Shown here: piece by piece, positions 1 through 12,028 of the stretch
How the letters are laid out: each line of letters begins with the position of its first letter
Numbering within the stretch: position 1 is the first letter of the stretch
DNA from: Cryptomeria japonica
Taxonomy: Eukaryota; Streptophyta; Pinopsida; Cupressales; Cupressaceae
DNA: 64,000 bases
Assembly (NCBI RefSeq): GCF_030272615.1
Contig: NC_081409.1
Span: 207,127,190-207,191,189, forward strand
Reading direction: 5' to 3'
Program-made: the position numbers and the translations under genes
Notes under the pieces: generated by a model
The model's database searches: none
What the model was told of the DNA's origin: nothing
The model's input: the letters and a program-made list of their open reading frames with translations, nothing else

Positions 1-648
1 AAAAAGAAGACTGTTATAGAGACATAGAGGTCACCGAGAAGGTTTTCAGAGAACAGTCGAAGAACAGAGTAAACAGAAGGGTTTACCGAGTTACAATATG
101 GGTTACCGAGGTATGCTATAAGCAAGGTAATCTATTTTGAGCACATAGAATCTGCTATAACATTTTTGATGTAAAGTTGCAGATATTTGTAATGATTTTA
201 TTGTAATATTGTGAAGTTATAAGAGAAACCTTTAATAGGGTAAAAGACTCTAATCAAGTCTATAAATTGTAAAGCCTCTAACCAAGTGCAGCATTCAGAT
301 TAAATGTTGTGAAATCCTTTAGCAAGGTAGATCTAACAAATCTTGTTACTCCTAACAGGGTAAGATATCATAAATAGCTAATATGTAGCTCTAACCGAGC
401 ACTCTTTATTATTGCAGTAGTGAAGTTGTGGGTGCCATCCCCACCACAGTTTTTCTCTCTAACCAAGAGTTTCTGCGTGACCAAAATATATGTGTTACGG
501 AGTGAATCATTTATGATTGCTATCTATTTGTTTTAACTTTATTTTATGTTACTGCACTATTCTTTTTATGCATAACAGTAAAGTTATTATTCAAGAAATG
601 TTTTGGAGTACTGATTGACCCCTCCCCTCTTAGTACATTAGCTTTCCA
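1..648 (+). repeat. 3' part of a copia-type LTR
   Basis: The segment has the same architecture as the terminal half of the copia-2 LTR further right: a series of short hairpins with CTAAC/TTAAC loops (about 211-471), a 'gtgccatccccacca' stretch, a long AT-rich stretch and then a C-rich end (GACCCCTCCCCTCTTAGTAC) running into a CA at 648. The base sequence is clearly different from copia-2, so it is a related but separate family. What follows (TTGGGCCTAACAGG) may be a decayed Met-type primer site. The LTR start lies left of the window and no coding region follows, so this is a fragment or solo LTR. Strand is taken from the C-rich end. Confidence 0.6.
211..469 (+). other. Array of mini-hairpins with CTAAC-type loops
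   Basis: Consecutive short inverted repeats close around a nearly constant loop: GACT/AGTC (246-260), CCTT/AAGG (316-327), AGAT/ATCT (329-343), TTACTC/GGGTAA (346-363), GCTC/GAGC (388-400) and CTCT/AGAG (457-469). The loop reads CTAATCA, TAGC, CTAACAA, CTAACA, TAACC and AACCA. Stems differ in sequence while pairing is kept, which argues for selection on structure in the transcript. The role is unknown. Confidence 0.6.
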
Positions 649-1529
649 TATTGGGCCTAACAGGTCCTTGTTGGATGATCTGACTTAGCTTGGAGGTGTC
701 ATATTGATATGAGAGTTAGGCACCTTCTTGGATTACTTGTTTAATAAATCCATATTTCTTCATGTTGACAAGAAGATCCATGAATTCTTGTGCATTCTTA
801 TTGTAAAGGAACTCTTAAAACCTTGATCAATATTTAGATAGGGTAACAAAGTCTCCTTGATCATTATTTGTGTCTTGATGGGTTGGTTGGATTGATGTTT
901 CACCTTGTGAATATGATAATCATAACCAGACATACCACTCGGGTGTCATTTTATTTCTCTATTTGTCCTTTTTCTTTTGACTTTGTTATGTGGAACATAA
1001 AACAATGTTTTTAGACTTTTTTGGTTTTGAGTATTCTTTTATTTTTGTTGGTAAGGCTGATGTGAATGTTTAAAAGGTTTTTAAGTCAAAGGTTTGATGG
1101 GTTTGTTTGAGATTGACTAGTTGAACATATTTTAGGATTAGATGTTCGAATTTGTTAGGTTTACATAGTTATTTTGGTTAGATTTGAGTTTTTCTAGGGT
1201 TGAATGATTATATTTGTTTAGGATTATTAAAGGTTAGAATTGGTTAGGGTTGCATTTTATTTAGGATTAGATGTTTGTATTTGGAATTATGATTTGGTTT
1301 GGGTAAGGCTAAAGAATGATTTTTGGTTTTAGGGTTAGGTTGTTTTAATTAGTAAAGTGTGTTGCCTATGAAAACATTAATTATTTTAGTGTGATAGATG
1401 GTTTTGCTTGAGATAGGGAAGTTATCAAATAAGAGGCTGGTTTAGGACTTTAACTAAATAACTTAGGATAGACCAAGTAACTAAGCCAATCCACCAAAGG
1501 TTAGTGATTGGATTATATTTTAATTAACT
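649..1529. other. No gene recognised; T/G-rich degenerate sequence
   Basis: The first 350 bases are unremarkable. From about 1000 the sequence is rich in GGTTTAG, TTAGGATTAG and TTGGTT words, and similar text reappears on the far side of the LTR element (about 6880-7550). The two flanks therefore probably belong to one older, decayed repeat into which the element at 1530 inserted. No open frame of interest was seen. Confidence 0.4.
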
Positions 1530-3238
1530 TGACACACCACCTAAGATAGGTAATTTTAGCCCCCTTTCATTTTTAAAAAAATAGTTGCCCCTACTCAACA
1601 AATGGTTTTTCCTATCGACAAAACCTCAGCAAATTGGGACTATGCCTTGGAGTTTTCGGATTCCAATTTCATCCGATACTATGATTCAAAAGGAGGCACC
1701 ATTGTCTATCGGGCGACTGGGTGACAACTAGAAATCCACACCATTCCCCATTCCTTTCCCCTCCTGATGGCCGATAATCCTTTAGAGGTTGATATCAGAA
1801 AGGTCAGAGAATTAAAATTCTTTTCGCATACTTCCAAGTCAGCTCGTAACTATGCATCACACAACTCCCAATAAACAAATATAGTGAAGATTCGTACGTA
1901 CCCTCATTATTGGCTGATTTAACTACTAAATACATGTAAAGGTGGTGGCATGTGTCGTACCACCCTTGTAGATGAAATTTAATGCACCACCTTTTGAAAC
2001 TGGCTGAAGTAACACTTGCTATCATGAGCCTCCTTTGTAAGAATATTTTTGTGTCATGATAAGCAACTGCCAATTGATAATCTAGACATAAATTAGCCGA
2101 AAAGTGAACAAAGGAATATTGTCCAAGGGCTATGATCTCTTGCATGGAAACAACAAACTGATTTTGCTGTATATAGAAAGACCATCACCCTATTGGGAAA
2201 AATTGCAGAGTAGGCCGAAAATCATGAATGACATCTGCAAGAAGAGATACTTGTGAGAAGAAACCCTGGTGATCAGTTCCAAAGATAACATAGAAGATGG
2301 TGCTCAAAGGTAAGACTCTGGTGATACAACCAGATGTTGAGCATATGTAAGATGATATCCTCTTCGATCTAACCGACCTTGCTCGAGAAATCATATTGGA
2401 TGAAGATGAATTTCCAGAAGTCCTCTGGGTACTAATTGAAGAAGAAAAAAATGCCGAAATGATCGATAATCGAATTGCTAGCAAGAACCTGATACTTGAT
2501 GAGGAAGCATGAAATTAGTGTTATTTATAATATGGGTTTAGTGTTAATGATGTCTTTTGATAAGTTTTGTTTTGGTTAAGATAATGTTTAAAATGCTCAT
2601 TTTCAAGACTATTACTATTACATAAATTATTTCTTGAAAATGACTAAAGGGGTTTAAGTTATTAAAAGAGGGTAAAAAAAGACATAAGTGGGGGGGGGGG
2701 TGTTCTATAAATACAGACTGCGTGTTGTTTTCTAATAATTTTGGATTTTACTAAATGTAATTGCTTTAATATCAAGTAAGGAAATTTTGAACTGTTTATC
2801 TGATGTGATTAGACTTTGTACTATGATGGATGAATTGGCATTCTTCTTACATGGGTGCTTCTTTGTTCAATATTATATGCTTTGGGTTATTAAAGTATTT
2901 ATTTCTCCTTTGTTCACTATTATATATTTATGAATACAAAATGGAATTGATGCTATTGATAATTAGTTATAAATTTCTTTTTGCATGTCGTTTCTTTCTC
3001 TTTTCCTTTTTCGTTTAAGGCTTTCCATTCAAAAGTCTCACCTTTCCCGCTTTCTGGTTAAAAGCATACCCCAAAAAACCCAAACTTATACCATAAGAGG
3101 GAGTTGTACCTCAAAATTTAGAGGAAAGTTGCAGAAGCAGTTGCGACTCATCCAACTTTTGTTAATAGTTTGTTCTCTTGTTCGAGCTGGGAGTTGTATT
3201 GTCATATTTTTGAAGAGAACAAAATATGTTAACCAAGA
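1530..3238 (+). repeat. 5' LTR of the Tat-like element
   Basis: This copy matches 5099-6832 over its length with many substitutions and small indels, pointing to an old insertion. It contains a poly-G run at 2692-2700 and a TATA-like TTCTATAAATACAGAC at about 2702 that could be the promoter. The matching site in the right copy (about 6298) reads TTTCTGGAAATACAAAC, so it has decayed there. Confidence 0.7.
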
Positions 3239-3240
3239 GA

Positions 3241-3262
3241 TTTTTGCCGACTCTGCTGGGGA
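3241..3262 (+). other. Primer binding site, tRNA-Arg type
   Basis: TTTTTGCCGACTCTGCTGGGG follows the 5' LTR by two bases. It resembles the TGGCGACTCTGCTGGGGA primer site known from Ogre and other Tat-lineage elements, with a C in place of one G. This is the main reason for the lineage call. Confidence 0.65.
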
Positions 3263-4837
3263 AGACGAAAAGACCTATACTTTTCTTATTTATATACCTA
3301 ATGGTACCTTCATAGAAATGAAGGCTAGCAAATCTGCTCAATTTAAAGATCTCAAAAAAATGGTTCTAGGCCAAATCAAGCAAATAAATCAGCCCTAGCC
3401 TAGAAGGGGGCCTCCACCAAATTTTCTAGAAGTTTTGGCCGAAGATGATGAGTTGCTCCATTCATTTTTAAATGCCTTCAAAGAAACTATCTGTGAAGAT
3501 GAGAAGAAAGGGTTACATCCTTATGAAGACCACAAATCTTAACTACTGTTGAAGAGCACACATCATAGATATTACTTACTCAAAGACCTTAAGCAAGAAA
3601 TTCATCGGTTGCAGGCGACATTGGAGAAGTTGAAGATGATCAAAGAGGAACTTGGAAATGTCAAGTGTTACATTTCTTCATATCCTCATCACCTCCATGA
3701 TCTTACCACCATGAATGAACAAAATATCAAATTTATTTCGACATGCATACAAATGGGAAAGATTGAACAATCATTTTTTTCTCCTCAAAAGGAAGAATCA
3801 CCAGATGAGAGTAAGAGTGTCTATATTCTTGATTGGTTTATGAAAGGTTAAAATGATGAGCTACAATGTGGAGTTGAAGATGCAAATGGCCACATCACTG
3901 AAGTTGGAATTGATTCATTCATTTGCAATTCTGATGATGCAAATAATTGTATGAATGCTGTTGTATTTGTGCTTTCAGTCCCTCCTAAATTTGAAGCTTT
4001 CACTTTTAATATTGAGGAAAAGGGTCAAGAAAAAGATAATACTTTTTATGAGGTTGCAAAAGAATTTTTAAATTGTAATCTAGAAATGGAAGCTTTTATT
4101 TTTAAGGATGAAGTTGAGAAGAAGGTAGAAAATTTGGTAAATATGTAAGAAATCAATCGATTATATTTTCATACAATGCGGCCTAAATATTCATCTTTTA
4201 GTTTCCTTGACCAAGAAGGTGGAGATTAGAGTTACAAAAAGAGGTAATACCTCCTTCCCATTTTAGAAAATCTTTTCATAAAAAGAATGTTATGCAGATT
4301 CAAGAATTTCTAGTTTAGACCCTTTCTCCTTACACTGAAGGTTCAATTGATAAAGATGAGGTCAAAGAATATAACGATGTGACCATAGATGAAAGTATGG
4401 GTAAAATGCATTGTACTTTCAGTGATGATTTTATTTGCATGAAAGGAGAAGAATATTTAGCTATTAAATTTGATCCCATGCTTGAAGAATATAATCTTTA
4501 GAAGTTGTAGCCAGTAGTTGCATGTGTCGAGATTGATTTATCCAGTAGTCAAAAGGAAGAAGGGTTGGTTTTTGATACTTTTGTTCCATGTTGTGAAGTC
4601 ATAGTCAATGTTAAACCAGAATATTTTGTGGAGGTTACACATGGAAATGAAGAGAGAGGTTATGATTCAGAGGTTTATGATGAAGAGTGGTTGTTTGGAC
4701 ATGAGTACATATGCAACAAATTTTTGCATTTCATTAGTCCGAGATTTGGCCTTGGAGCTGTCGCTGGGTGGCAATTTCTTTTAGTGACATCATATGGCCA
4801 CAATCCATTGTTTCATAGAGGCATATATTTCTCCTAG
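3246..4837 (+). pseudogene. Decayed internal ORF of the Tat-like element, function unknown
   Basis: One reading frame can be followed from just behind the primer site to 4148 (pieces 3246-3398, 3549-3851 and 3951-4148 are in the same frame), broken by single stops such as the one after QIKQINQP. A second frame continues at about 4315-4837, so at least one frameshift lies between. The protein is acidic and rich in Glu and Lys, with a predicted helical stretch around HRLQATLEKLKMIKEELGN. No CCHC knuckle, DSG protease, YVDD or DDE motif is visible. Position directly behind the primer site would suit a gag-like or Ogre ORF1-like protein, but similarity was not recognised. It may instead be filler sequence that replaced gag-pol. 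Confidence 0.45.
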
Positions 4838-5098
4838 CTTGTCAATAGCTTTGCATGATTCATCCAAACTTGTCCTAAGGTAAGGGGTCTCCCACCTCAT
4901 AAATATTTATAAATAAAGTTTTTGATGTGCTATAGGCTTCAGTTAGTTTTGGTTTGTTCATTTTTGGTGTGCCCAATTCCCCTCCGCCCTTTGCAAAGTA
5001 GCTCCATGTCTTCCTGCTTTTCCCAACTCTATAACCCAATGGATAAGACACCAGTTTTATTTAAAATTCTGAGTTCCTTGCTACGTCCTCTAATTCCT

Positions 5099-6832
5099 TG
5101 TCCCCAGTCAGAGATAGTTATTAGCCCCCTTTCAATTTTCAAAAAATACTCGCCCCTACTCAACAAATCATTTTTTACCTATTGGTCACACCTTATTGGT
5201 AAAACCTTAGCAAATTAGAACTACGCCTTGGAGTTGTCGGATTCTAATTTCATCTGATGTCATGTTTTCAAAAGAGGGGTCGTTGTCTATAGGGTGACCG
5301 AGCGACAACTAAAAATCCACACCATTCCCCATTCCTTTCCCCTCCCGATGACCGATACTCCTTTATAGGCCGATATCAAAAAGGTTGGAGAATTCAATTT
5401 TTTTTTGCATACTTCCAGGTCAGCCCAAAACTATGCATCACACAACTCCCAAGAAATAAATCAAGTGAAGATTCGCAAGTACCCTCATTAATGGTTGATT
5501 AAATGGTTGAAGGCACGTAAAGGTGGTGACATGTGTCGTAACACTTGATATTACCATCCTTGTAGATGAAATTTAATGCACTACCTTTTGAAACTAGCCG
5601 AAATAACAAATGCTATCATGAGCCTCCTTTGTCAAAATGGTTTTGCCTCATGATAATTAGCTGCCAATTGATAATCCAGACCTAAATTGGCCGAAAAGTG
5701 AACAAGGGAATATTATCTAAGGGCTACGATCTCTTGAATGGAAACAACAAACTGATTTTGCCGGATATAGAAAGACATTCACCTAATTGGAAAATATTGT
5801 TGAGCAGGCTGAAAATCACGATGATGTCTACAAGAAGAGATAATTGTGAGAAGGAATCTTGGTGACTCGTTCCTCAGATAACATAGAAGATGGTGCTCAA
5901 AGGCAAGGCTCCAGTAATACAACCAAATGTTGAGTATATGCAAGATGATATCCTCTTTGATCTAACCGACCTCGCTTGATAATTCATACTAGATGAAGAT
6001 TAATTTTCAACAGTCCTCTGGGTACTAATTGAAGAAGAAACAAAGGCTGAAATGATCGACAATAGAATTGCTAGTAGGAACTCGATACCTGATGAGGAAG
6101 CATAAAATTAGGGGTATTTATAATATGGGTTTAGTGTTAATGACGTCTTCTGATAGGTTTTGTTTTGGTTAAGATAATGTTTAAAATGGTCATTTGCAAG
6201 GCCATTACTATTATAGAAACTGTTTCTTGAAAACAACTAAAGGGGTTTACACTATAAAAAGAGGGTAAAAAAAAGAAATAAGGGGGGTGGGAGGTTTTCT
6301 GGAAATACAAACTTTGTGTTGTTTTCTAAGAATTCTAGACTTCACTAAATTTGATTGCTTTAATATCAAGTAAGGAAATTTTGAATTGTTTATCTGATGT
6401 GATTAGACTTTGTGCTATGATGGATAAATTGGCATTCTTCTTACGTGTGTGCTTCTTTGCTTAAGATTCTATGCTTTGGATTATTAAATTATTTATTTCC
6501 CCTTTGTTCATTGTTATATATTTATGAATACAAAATGGCAGTGATGCTATTGATAATTAGTTATAAATTTCTTTCTGCATATTGTTTCTTTCTCTTTTCT
6601 TTTTTGTTTTAAGGATTTCCAATCAAAACTCTCACCTTTCTTTCTTTCTGGTTAAAAGCCTACCCCAAAAAACACAAATTTATACCATAAGAGGGAGTTG
6701 TACTTCAAAATTCAGATGAAAGTTGCAGAAGTAGTTGCAACTCATCCAACTTTAATTAATAGTTTATTTTGTTATTCAGGTTGGGAGTCGTATTGTCATA
6801 TTTTTTAAGAGAACACAATCTATTAACCAACA
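5099..6832 (+). repeat. 3' LTR of the Tat-like element
   Basis: Direct repeat of 1530-3238, beginning TGTCCCCAGTC and ending TTAACCAACA. The end with CA is better preserved here than in the left copy, where the same place reads AACCAAGA. Confidence 0.7.
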
Positions 6833-7855
6833 GGTAAGTTCTCAAGTGAAGGTAAGACAACATTTAATGGTATTATTTGACTAAAGGTCTATGTTTAGAA
6901 AATGAATTTGATCCAAGGATGATGAAGGATGATGTTTGGTTTAAAGCTAGATGGGTTGGAGGTGATTAAGGTGGATTAGGACTAAATAATGAAGACATAC
7001 AAACTTTAGGATGACTTTTAGATTGGTTGATTCATTATAATTAGGATAGGATAAGTTCCTAACTATAGGTTAGATTTGATTGCTATACTTGGGATAGATT
7101 AAATTACCATGAAAGTTGGATCTATTATTTAATTTGATCTAATATTTTTGGTCTTGTATATAGATGTTTATTTTGTTGAACATGGATATAATATGTTTAG
7201 CTTTTAAGATTTAGATTATGGTTTGATATTGGGATTTTGGTTTTAGGTTTAAAGTTGATTTAGGCTTAGGGATTGAATTTGGATTGGTTTGTCTAATGAG
7301 AGTAGGATTAAGGTTTTTATTTTATTGGTTTAAGGACTGATATGTTAGGGGAAAAGGAGGTTTAAAAGGATTGGTTGAATGTTTTGGATGTGGTTTAAGG
7401 TTTCAATAGTTGAATTTGATTTAGAGTAATTATTCTTTGATTTTAATGAAAGGGGTGGATGAAGTAGCAATGGAGGTGAGTGTTGGTTTTTCTTTGAAGG
7501 TTGGATGTTTGCTTGGTTAAAATTTTGGTGGTTCAAGATTGAACCTTACCAAGAGGTATAAAAACACACAACAAACAAAATCATTTTTATTTTATTTTTT
7601 GGTTTTAAAATTTTGAATATTTTGAATTTGAAGGTAATTATGGGTTTAACAAAAGAAGACATAACAATCACATGCAGAAACTAGAATTATTCAAGCAAGA
7701 GTATTAATTTATATGGAATCATTAATATACTATCTACCAAGTTGATGATAGTTATAGAAGACAAAGATCATGCCATCATATTTAAACCCTTACTATGGAG
7801 TATAATTTCTTTTTTATAGCGATCTCTATATTGACATCTCAAAAGTATGATTTAA
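6833..7855. other. No gene recognised; T/G-rich degenerate sequence
   Basis: Words such as GGTTTAAGG, GATTTAGG and TTGGATTGG recur without a fixed period, like 1000-1529. The stretch from 7640 to 7855 is ordinary AT-rich DNA. Short frames here do not resemble proteins. Confidence 0.4.
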
Positions 7856-7890
7856 TTGTTGGCAACAACAATGAAGGAAGACCGAGAGGG
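7856..7890 (-). repeat. Inverted fragment of the copia-1 LTR end
   Basis: TTGTTGGCAACAACAATGAA and the next bases are the reverse complement of the last 35 bases of the 5' LTR (about 8000-8035), with two mismatches near the inner end. The fragment sits only two bases before the LTR start, giving a foldback with the whole LTR as its loop. It may be a remnant of an aberrant integration or of an opposite-strand copy. Confidence 0.7.
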
Positions 7891-7892
7891 AT

Positions 7893-8033
7893 TGTTGGAT
7901 ATTGTGGAGTTTGCTGGACATTGCTGCTGCTAGGATATGTTGTTGTCATTGATGCCAACATATTCCTGTGATTTGCTCCGGTGAATACTGATTCACCCCC
8001 ACTCTCATTCTTCCTTCATTGTTGTTGCCAACA
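7893..8033 (+). repeat. 5' LTR of copia-1, only 141 bp
   Basis: Begins TGTTGG and ends CCAACA, followed directly by the primer site. Its first 108 bases match 15855-15963 closely. It shares a TATGTTGTTGTCATTGATG core and the ACTGATTCACCCCC motif with the 1.5-kb LTR of copia-2. At 141 bp it is very short for a full-length copia element, so an internal deletion is possible. Confidence 0.75.
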
Positions 8034-8035
8034 AT

Positions 8036-8047
8036 TGGTATCAAAGC
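8036..8047 (+). other. Primer binding site, initiator tRNA-Met type
   Basis: TGGTATCAAAGC lies two bases behind the LTR and differs at one base from the usual copia TGGTATCAGAGC. Confidence 0.85.
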
Positions 8048-8089
8048 TAGATCCTCCGAAATAAGCTTAACCGCTTGAGGAGATCCGAG

Positions 8090-11000
8090 ATGGCAACTAT
8101 ATTTAAGAAGGACAGTCCGAGATTTGATGGAAGTAGCTATGCTATATGGAAGAACCAGATGGAGGTGCACTTGATATGTCTTGGAGAAGATCATTGGAAG
8201 ATTACAAAGGATGCCTATTCTGTTCCTCAAAATGGACTAGTTACTGCTACTGAAATCATGGATGATGAAAGTAACATCAAAGAGAAGGAAGCATTTCTTA
8301 GTGCCTTGACTGATTCAGAGATGAAAAATGTAATGGAACTTCAGTTGGCACATGAGATTTGGGAGAAACTTGAGACCCTGTATGAAGGAGACAAACAGGT
8401 GAAAGTTGCTAAGTTGCAGAGTTTGAAAGGAAAATATGAGATGTTGAAGATGGAAGAAGATGAGAACATACACTCTTTCATGGCTAAGATGAATGACCTT
8501 GTCCTAGGTATTAGATGTGTCGGTGGAACCCTATATTAAGATTAAATTGTTGCTAAGGTGTTGAGATCATTGCCTCTGGCTTACAAACATAAGGTAGCTG
8601 CTATTGATAAGAACTAGAGTGTGACTATAGTGACAAGATATATGCTGGTTGGAAAGTTTGCTACTTTTGAGCTAAGCAAGTTTGGAGAATCACATGGAAA
8701 GTCTAAGAACATTTAGAGCATCAACATTTGTATCCAGAAAGCATAAGTATGATCTCGACGAGTGCAGAATATCTAGATATGAAAGAGAGAGAAGAGAGAT
8801 GGAAGAGCAAGAAAAAGAACTAGATGATCTTGAAGCATTGATTTCTTGGAGATTGCCTAAAGGAGTTGGTAAGTATGATGTAAAATTCCCTTTGAAATGT
8901 TTCTGTTGCAATAAGATAGGACATTTTTCTTCTAGATACCTAGAAAGAGTGACTAAATATGATAGGCATGATAAGTTTGATAAGCATGATATAAATGATA
9001 GATATGAAAAGAATGAGAAGTATGATAAGCCTTACAAGTCTAACCAGAAGTATAGGAATCAGAAGAACTATTATTATGCTACTGATGAAGGTGTTACAGA
9101 TGAATAATTAGAAGGAGATGAAGTTGTATTTCTTGCCATTAAGGAAGATGGACCGATACCTATTGATTCCACTAGCTATACTGTTAAGGAGAAAGCCTCA
9201 ACTGTTAAATTTGAAGAGAGAGATGAATGGGTGATTGACAATGGATGCTCACATCAAATGACTGGTGATAAAAGCAAATTTGTGAGCATGGAAAGTTATG
9301 ATGATGGAATAATAAGATTTAGAGATGACAAAGCCTATGTGATATGTGGGAGAGGTTCTATATCCTTTGATGGTAAGCATCATACTGATGATATCTTGTA
9401 TGTTGAAGGTTTGAAGCATAATCTTTTAAGTATTGGACATATGGTTAATAAAGGTTATGATCTACAATTCAAGAAAGGCAAATGTAAAAATCCTAAATGC
9501 CTCCACTATAGAGATTGCATCTGGAACTAAGACTGAAGGTAATATTTTTCATTTGAATTCCGATGAGAAAAGTTGTTTGATTGCTCAGATTGATGAAATT
9601 TGGTTGTGGCATAGGAGAATGTGTCATGTTAAGTTTGTTTCAATGATTAAGATTAGTTCTACTCAAGTTGTTAGAGATCTGCCTAAGATTGTTAAGCCTG
9701 CTAATTCGTTATGTAAAGAATGTCAGTTGGGTAAGAAAACAAGAATTTATTTCAAGAGCAAACAATATACATATGATGGATTGTTAGATCTTGTGCATAT
9801 TGACCTATGTGGACCTACAAATGTTATAAGTGTGAAGGGTGATAGATACTTTATGTTGCCAATTGATGATTATTCCAGGATGATGTGGGTTGTCTTTTTG
9901 AAGGAAAAATTATAAACATTGGACAAATTCAAAATTTTTAAAGCAAAGGTTGAGACTGAGTTTGGATTGAAGGTGAAATGTCTAAGATCTGACAGAGGTG
10001 GAGAATTCTATTCCAGTGAGTTCAATTCATTTTGTGAGAAGCATGTGATTAGAAGACAACTATCTGCTCCTAGAACCCCTCAACAAAATGGAGTTGTTGA
10101 AAGGAAGAACATAACTGCCTTCGATACTGTAAGGACTATGCTGATTGAAGGGAATGTTCCAAAAATCTACCGAAGAGAATATTTTGGCACTTCTTTTTAC
10201 ACATTCAACAGAGTCCATATTAAAGGTGATACCGGTAAGACCCCTTATGAGTTATGGTTTGGTCATGTTCCTATTGTGAGATATTTGAGAGCATTTGGTA
10301 GAAAATGTTATATCAAGAGAGATGAGGATATAGGAAAGTTTGATGCTAGAAGTGATGAAGGAATTTTCTTGGGATATTCTACAAAGAGAAAAGCCTACTT
10401 GTGCTATAATAAAAGACTGAGAAAGATAGTAGAGCGTGCAAATGTGAAAGTGGATGAGAACCTTGGGAAATAGATCATAACATGTGAATATGATGATGGT
10501 CAACATATTGTTCTAAATCCTATTCAGAGTACTGAAGAGCCAAAGCAGAATGATCTAATAGAGACTGTTAATCTGGATGTTGCTGCTGCCAGTGAAGATG
10601 TGTAGGAACCTAAAAATTAGAACAATCTGAAGACTCTGAGGTATGTAAGATTGAATCATTCAAAAAATTAGATTATTGGTGATAAAAATAAAGGCATGAT
10701 GACTAGAAGAAGGTTAAACTAAAGATGTTGTTGAAGCTTGCAAAGATGAAAATTAGATGAAGGCTATGGAAGAGGAATTGGATCAGATTGAAAAGAACAA
10801 CACTTGTGAGCTTGTGCCTAGACCTAAAGATAAGAATGTTATAGGTACTAAATGGGTATTCAGGAACAAATTGAAATGGACCGGTGAAGTTGTCAAAAAT
10901 AAAGCTAGATTGGTTTGCAAAGGATATTCATAGAAAGAAGGGATTAACTATGAGGAGACTTTTGCTCTGGTGGCCAGACTTGAAGCTGTTAGACTATTGC

Positions 11001-12028
11001 TTGCATATGCTGCCTATAAAGATTTCAAGGTATACCAGATGGATGTCAAATGTGCCTTTTTGAATGGTGATCTTGAGGAATAAGTTTACATAGAGAAACC
11101 TGATAGATTTTCATTATTAGATGATGGAGACATGGTATGTAAGTTGAATAAAGCTTTTTATGGATTAAAACAAGCCCCTAGAGCCTGGTATGCTAGATTA
11201 GATGACTATTTGTTGAAATTGGGATTTAATAAAGATGTTGCTTACAGTAATCTATACTTTAAGATTGATAATGATAACATCTTGATTGTTGAAGTCTTTG
11301 TTGATGATATTATCTTCGGAGGAGATGATAACTTTAGCATGAAGTTTGCCAGTCATATGTAGAAAGAATTTGAGATGTCTATGATTGGAGAGATGAAATT
11401 TTTCTTAGGTTTACAAATTTCACAGGCTGGAAAAGGTATATTTATATCTCAAACTAAATATGTGAAGGAAATGCTGAAGAAGTCTGGATTGGATGACTCC
11501 AAACTTGTTGGAACTCCTATGGTGATTGGTTGTAAATTGTCTAAGAATGATGAATCTTTGAAAGCTAATCAGAGTTTGTACAAATATATGGTTGGTGGAT
11601 TGCTATATCTTACTTAGACTAGGCCAGAAATTATGCATGTTTCATGCATGGCTACTATATATCAAGCTAATCCGAAAGAGAGTAATGTCACTGCTGTTAA
11701 GAGGATATTCAAATACTTGAAGGGAATTGTGGACTATGGTTTGTGGTATCTGAGGAATGATGATTTCATGCTATGTGCTTACACTAATGCTGATTGGGCT
11801 GGTGATGTTGATGACCGAAAAAGTACTACAAGTGGATCATTCTTTTTGGGTAAGAAACTGGTTTCATGGGCTAGTAAGAAACAAGATTCAATATCTTTAT
11901 CTACTGCTGAAGCTAAGTACATTGTCGCTTCTAGTAATTGCACTTAGGTAGTTTGGATGAAGCAAATGTTGAAGGATATCAAAGTTATCTATGATAAGCC
12001 TATTGTCATATACTGTGATAATTCAAGT
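8090..12028 (+). pseudogene. copia-1 gag-pol pseudogene, main part
   Basis: Begins MATIFKKDSPRFDGSSYAIW, a gag start typical of plant copia. The CCHC knuckle at about 8898-8939 reads CFCCNKIGHFSSRY, so the last Cys is Tyr. The protease active site at 9237 is D-N-G instead of D-S-G. Integrase has its HHCC zinc region (about 9607-9730) and the D, D, E residues at 9802, 9991 and 10099 (VHIDLCGPT, RSDRGGEF, NGVVERKN). Reverse transcriptase carries [11 protein letters not shown] at 11297. RNase H shows YTNADWAGDVDDRKST, where an Asn replaces the usual catalytic Asp, and STAEAKYI. Frames shift between 8540 and 8682, near 9490, and between 10473 and 11132, and there are many single stops. The frame is cut at 12028 by the inserted solo LTR. 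Confidence 0.9.

Larger units (their letters stand above)
1530..6832 (+). mobile_element. Non-autonomous Tat/Ogre-like LTR retrotransposon
   Basis: Two direct repeats of about 1.7 kb (1530-3238 and 5099-6832) flank a 1.86-kb internal region. Both begin with TG after a T and share the run from TTAGCCCCCTTTCA to the end TTAACCAA. Immediately after the left repeat lies TTTTTGCCGACTCTGCTGGGG, which resembles the primer site complementary to tRNA-Arg typical of the Tat/Ogre branch of Ty3/gypsy; that fixes the plus orientation. The internal region has one decayed frame but no protease, reverse transcriptase or integrase motif, so the element is non-autonomous. A polypurine tract before the right LTR is not evident and no target duplication was found (TAACT left, GGTAA right), so the exact ends are uncertain by a few bases. 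Confidence 0.7.

Noticed and set aside
1081-1345. TTAGGATTAG / GGTTAGGG words resembling telomeric repeats
   Set aside because: They do not form a regular 7-bp array and are mixed with many other T/G words; this is degenerate low-complexity DNA, not telomere.
7946-8230. Minus-strand frame over the copia-1 LTR and gag start
   Set aside because: It is the shadow of gag and the LTR foldback on the opposite strand.
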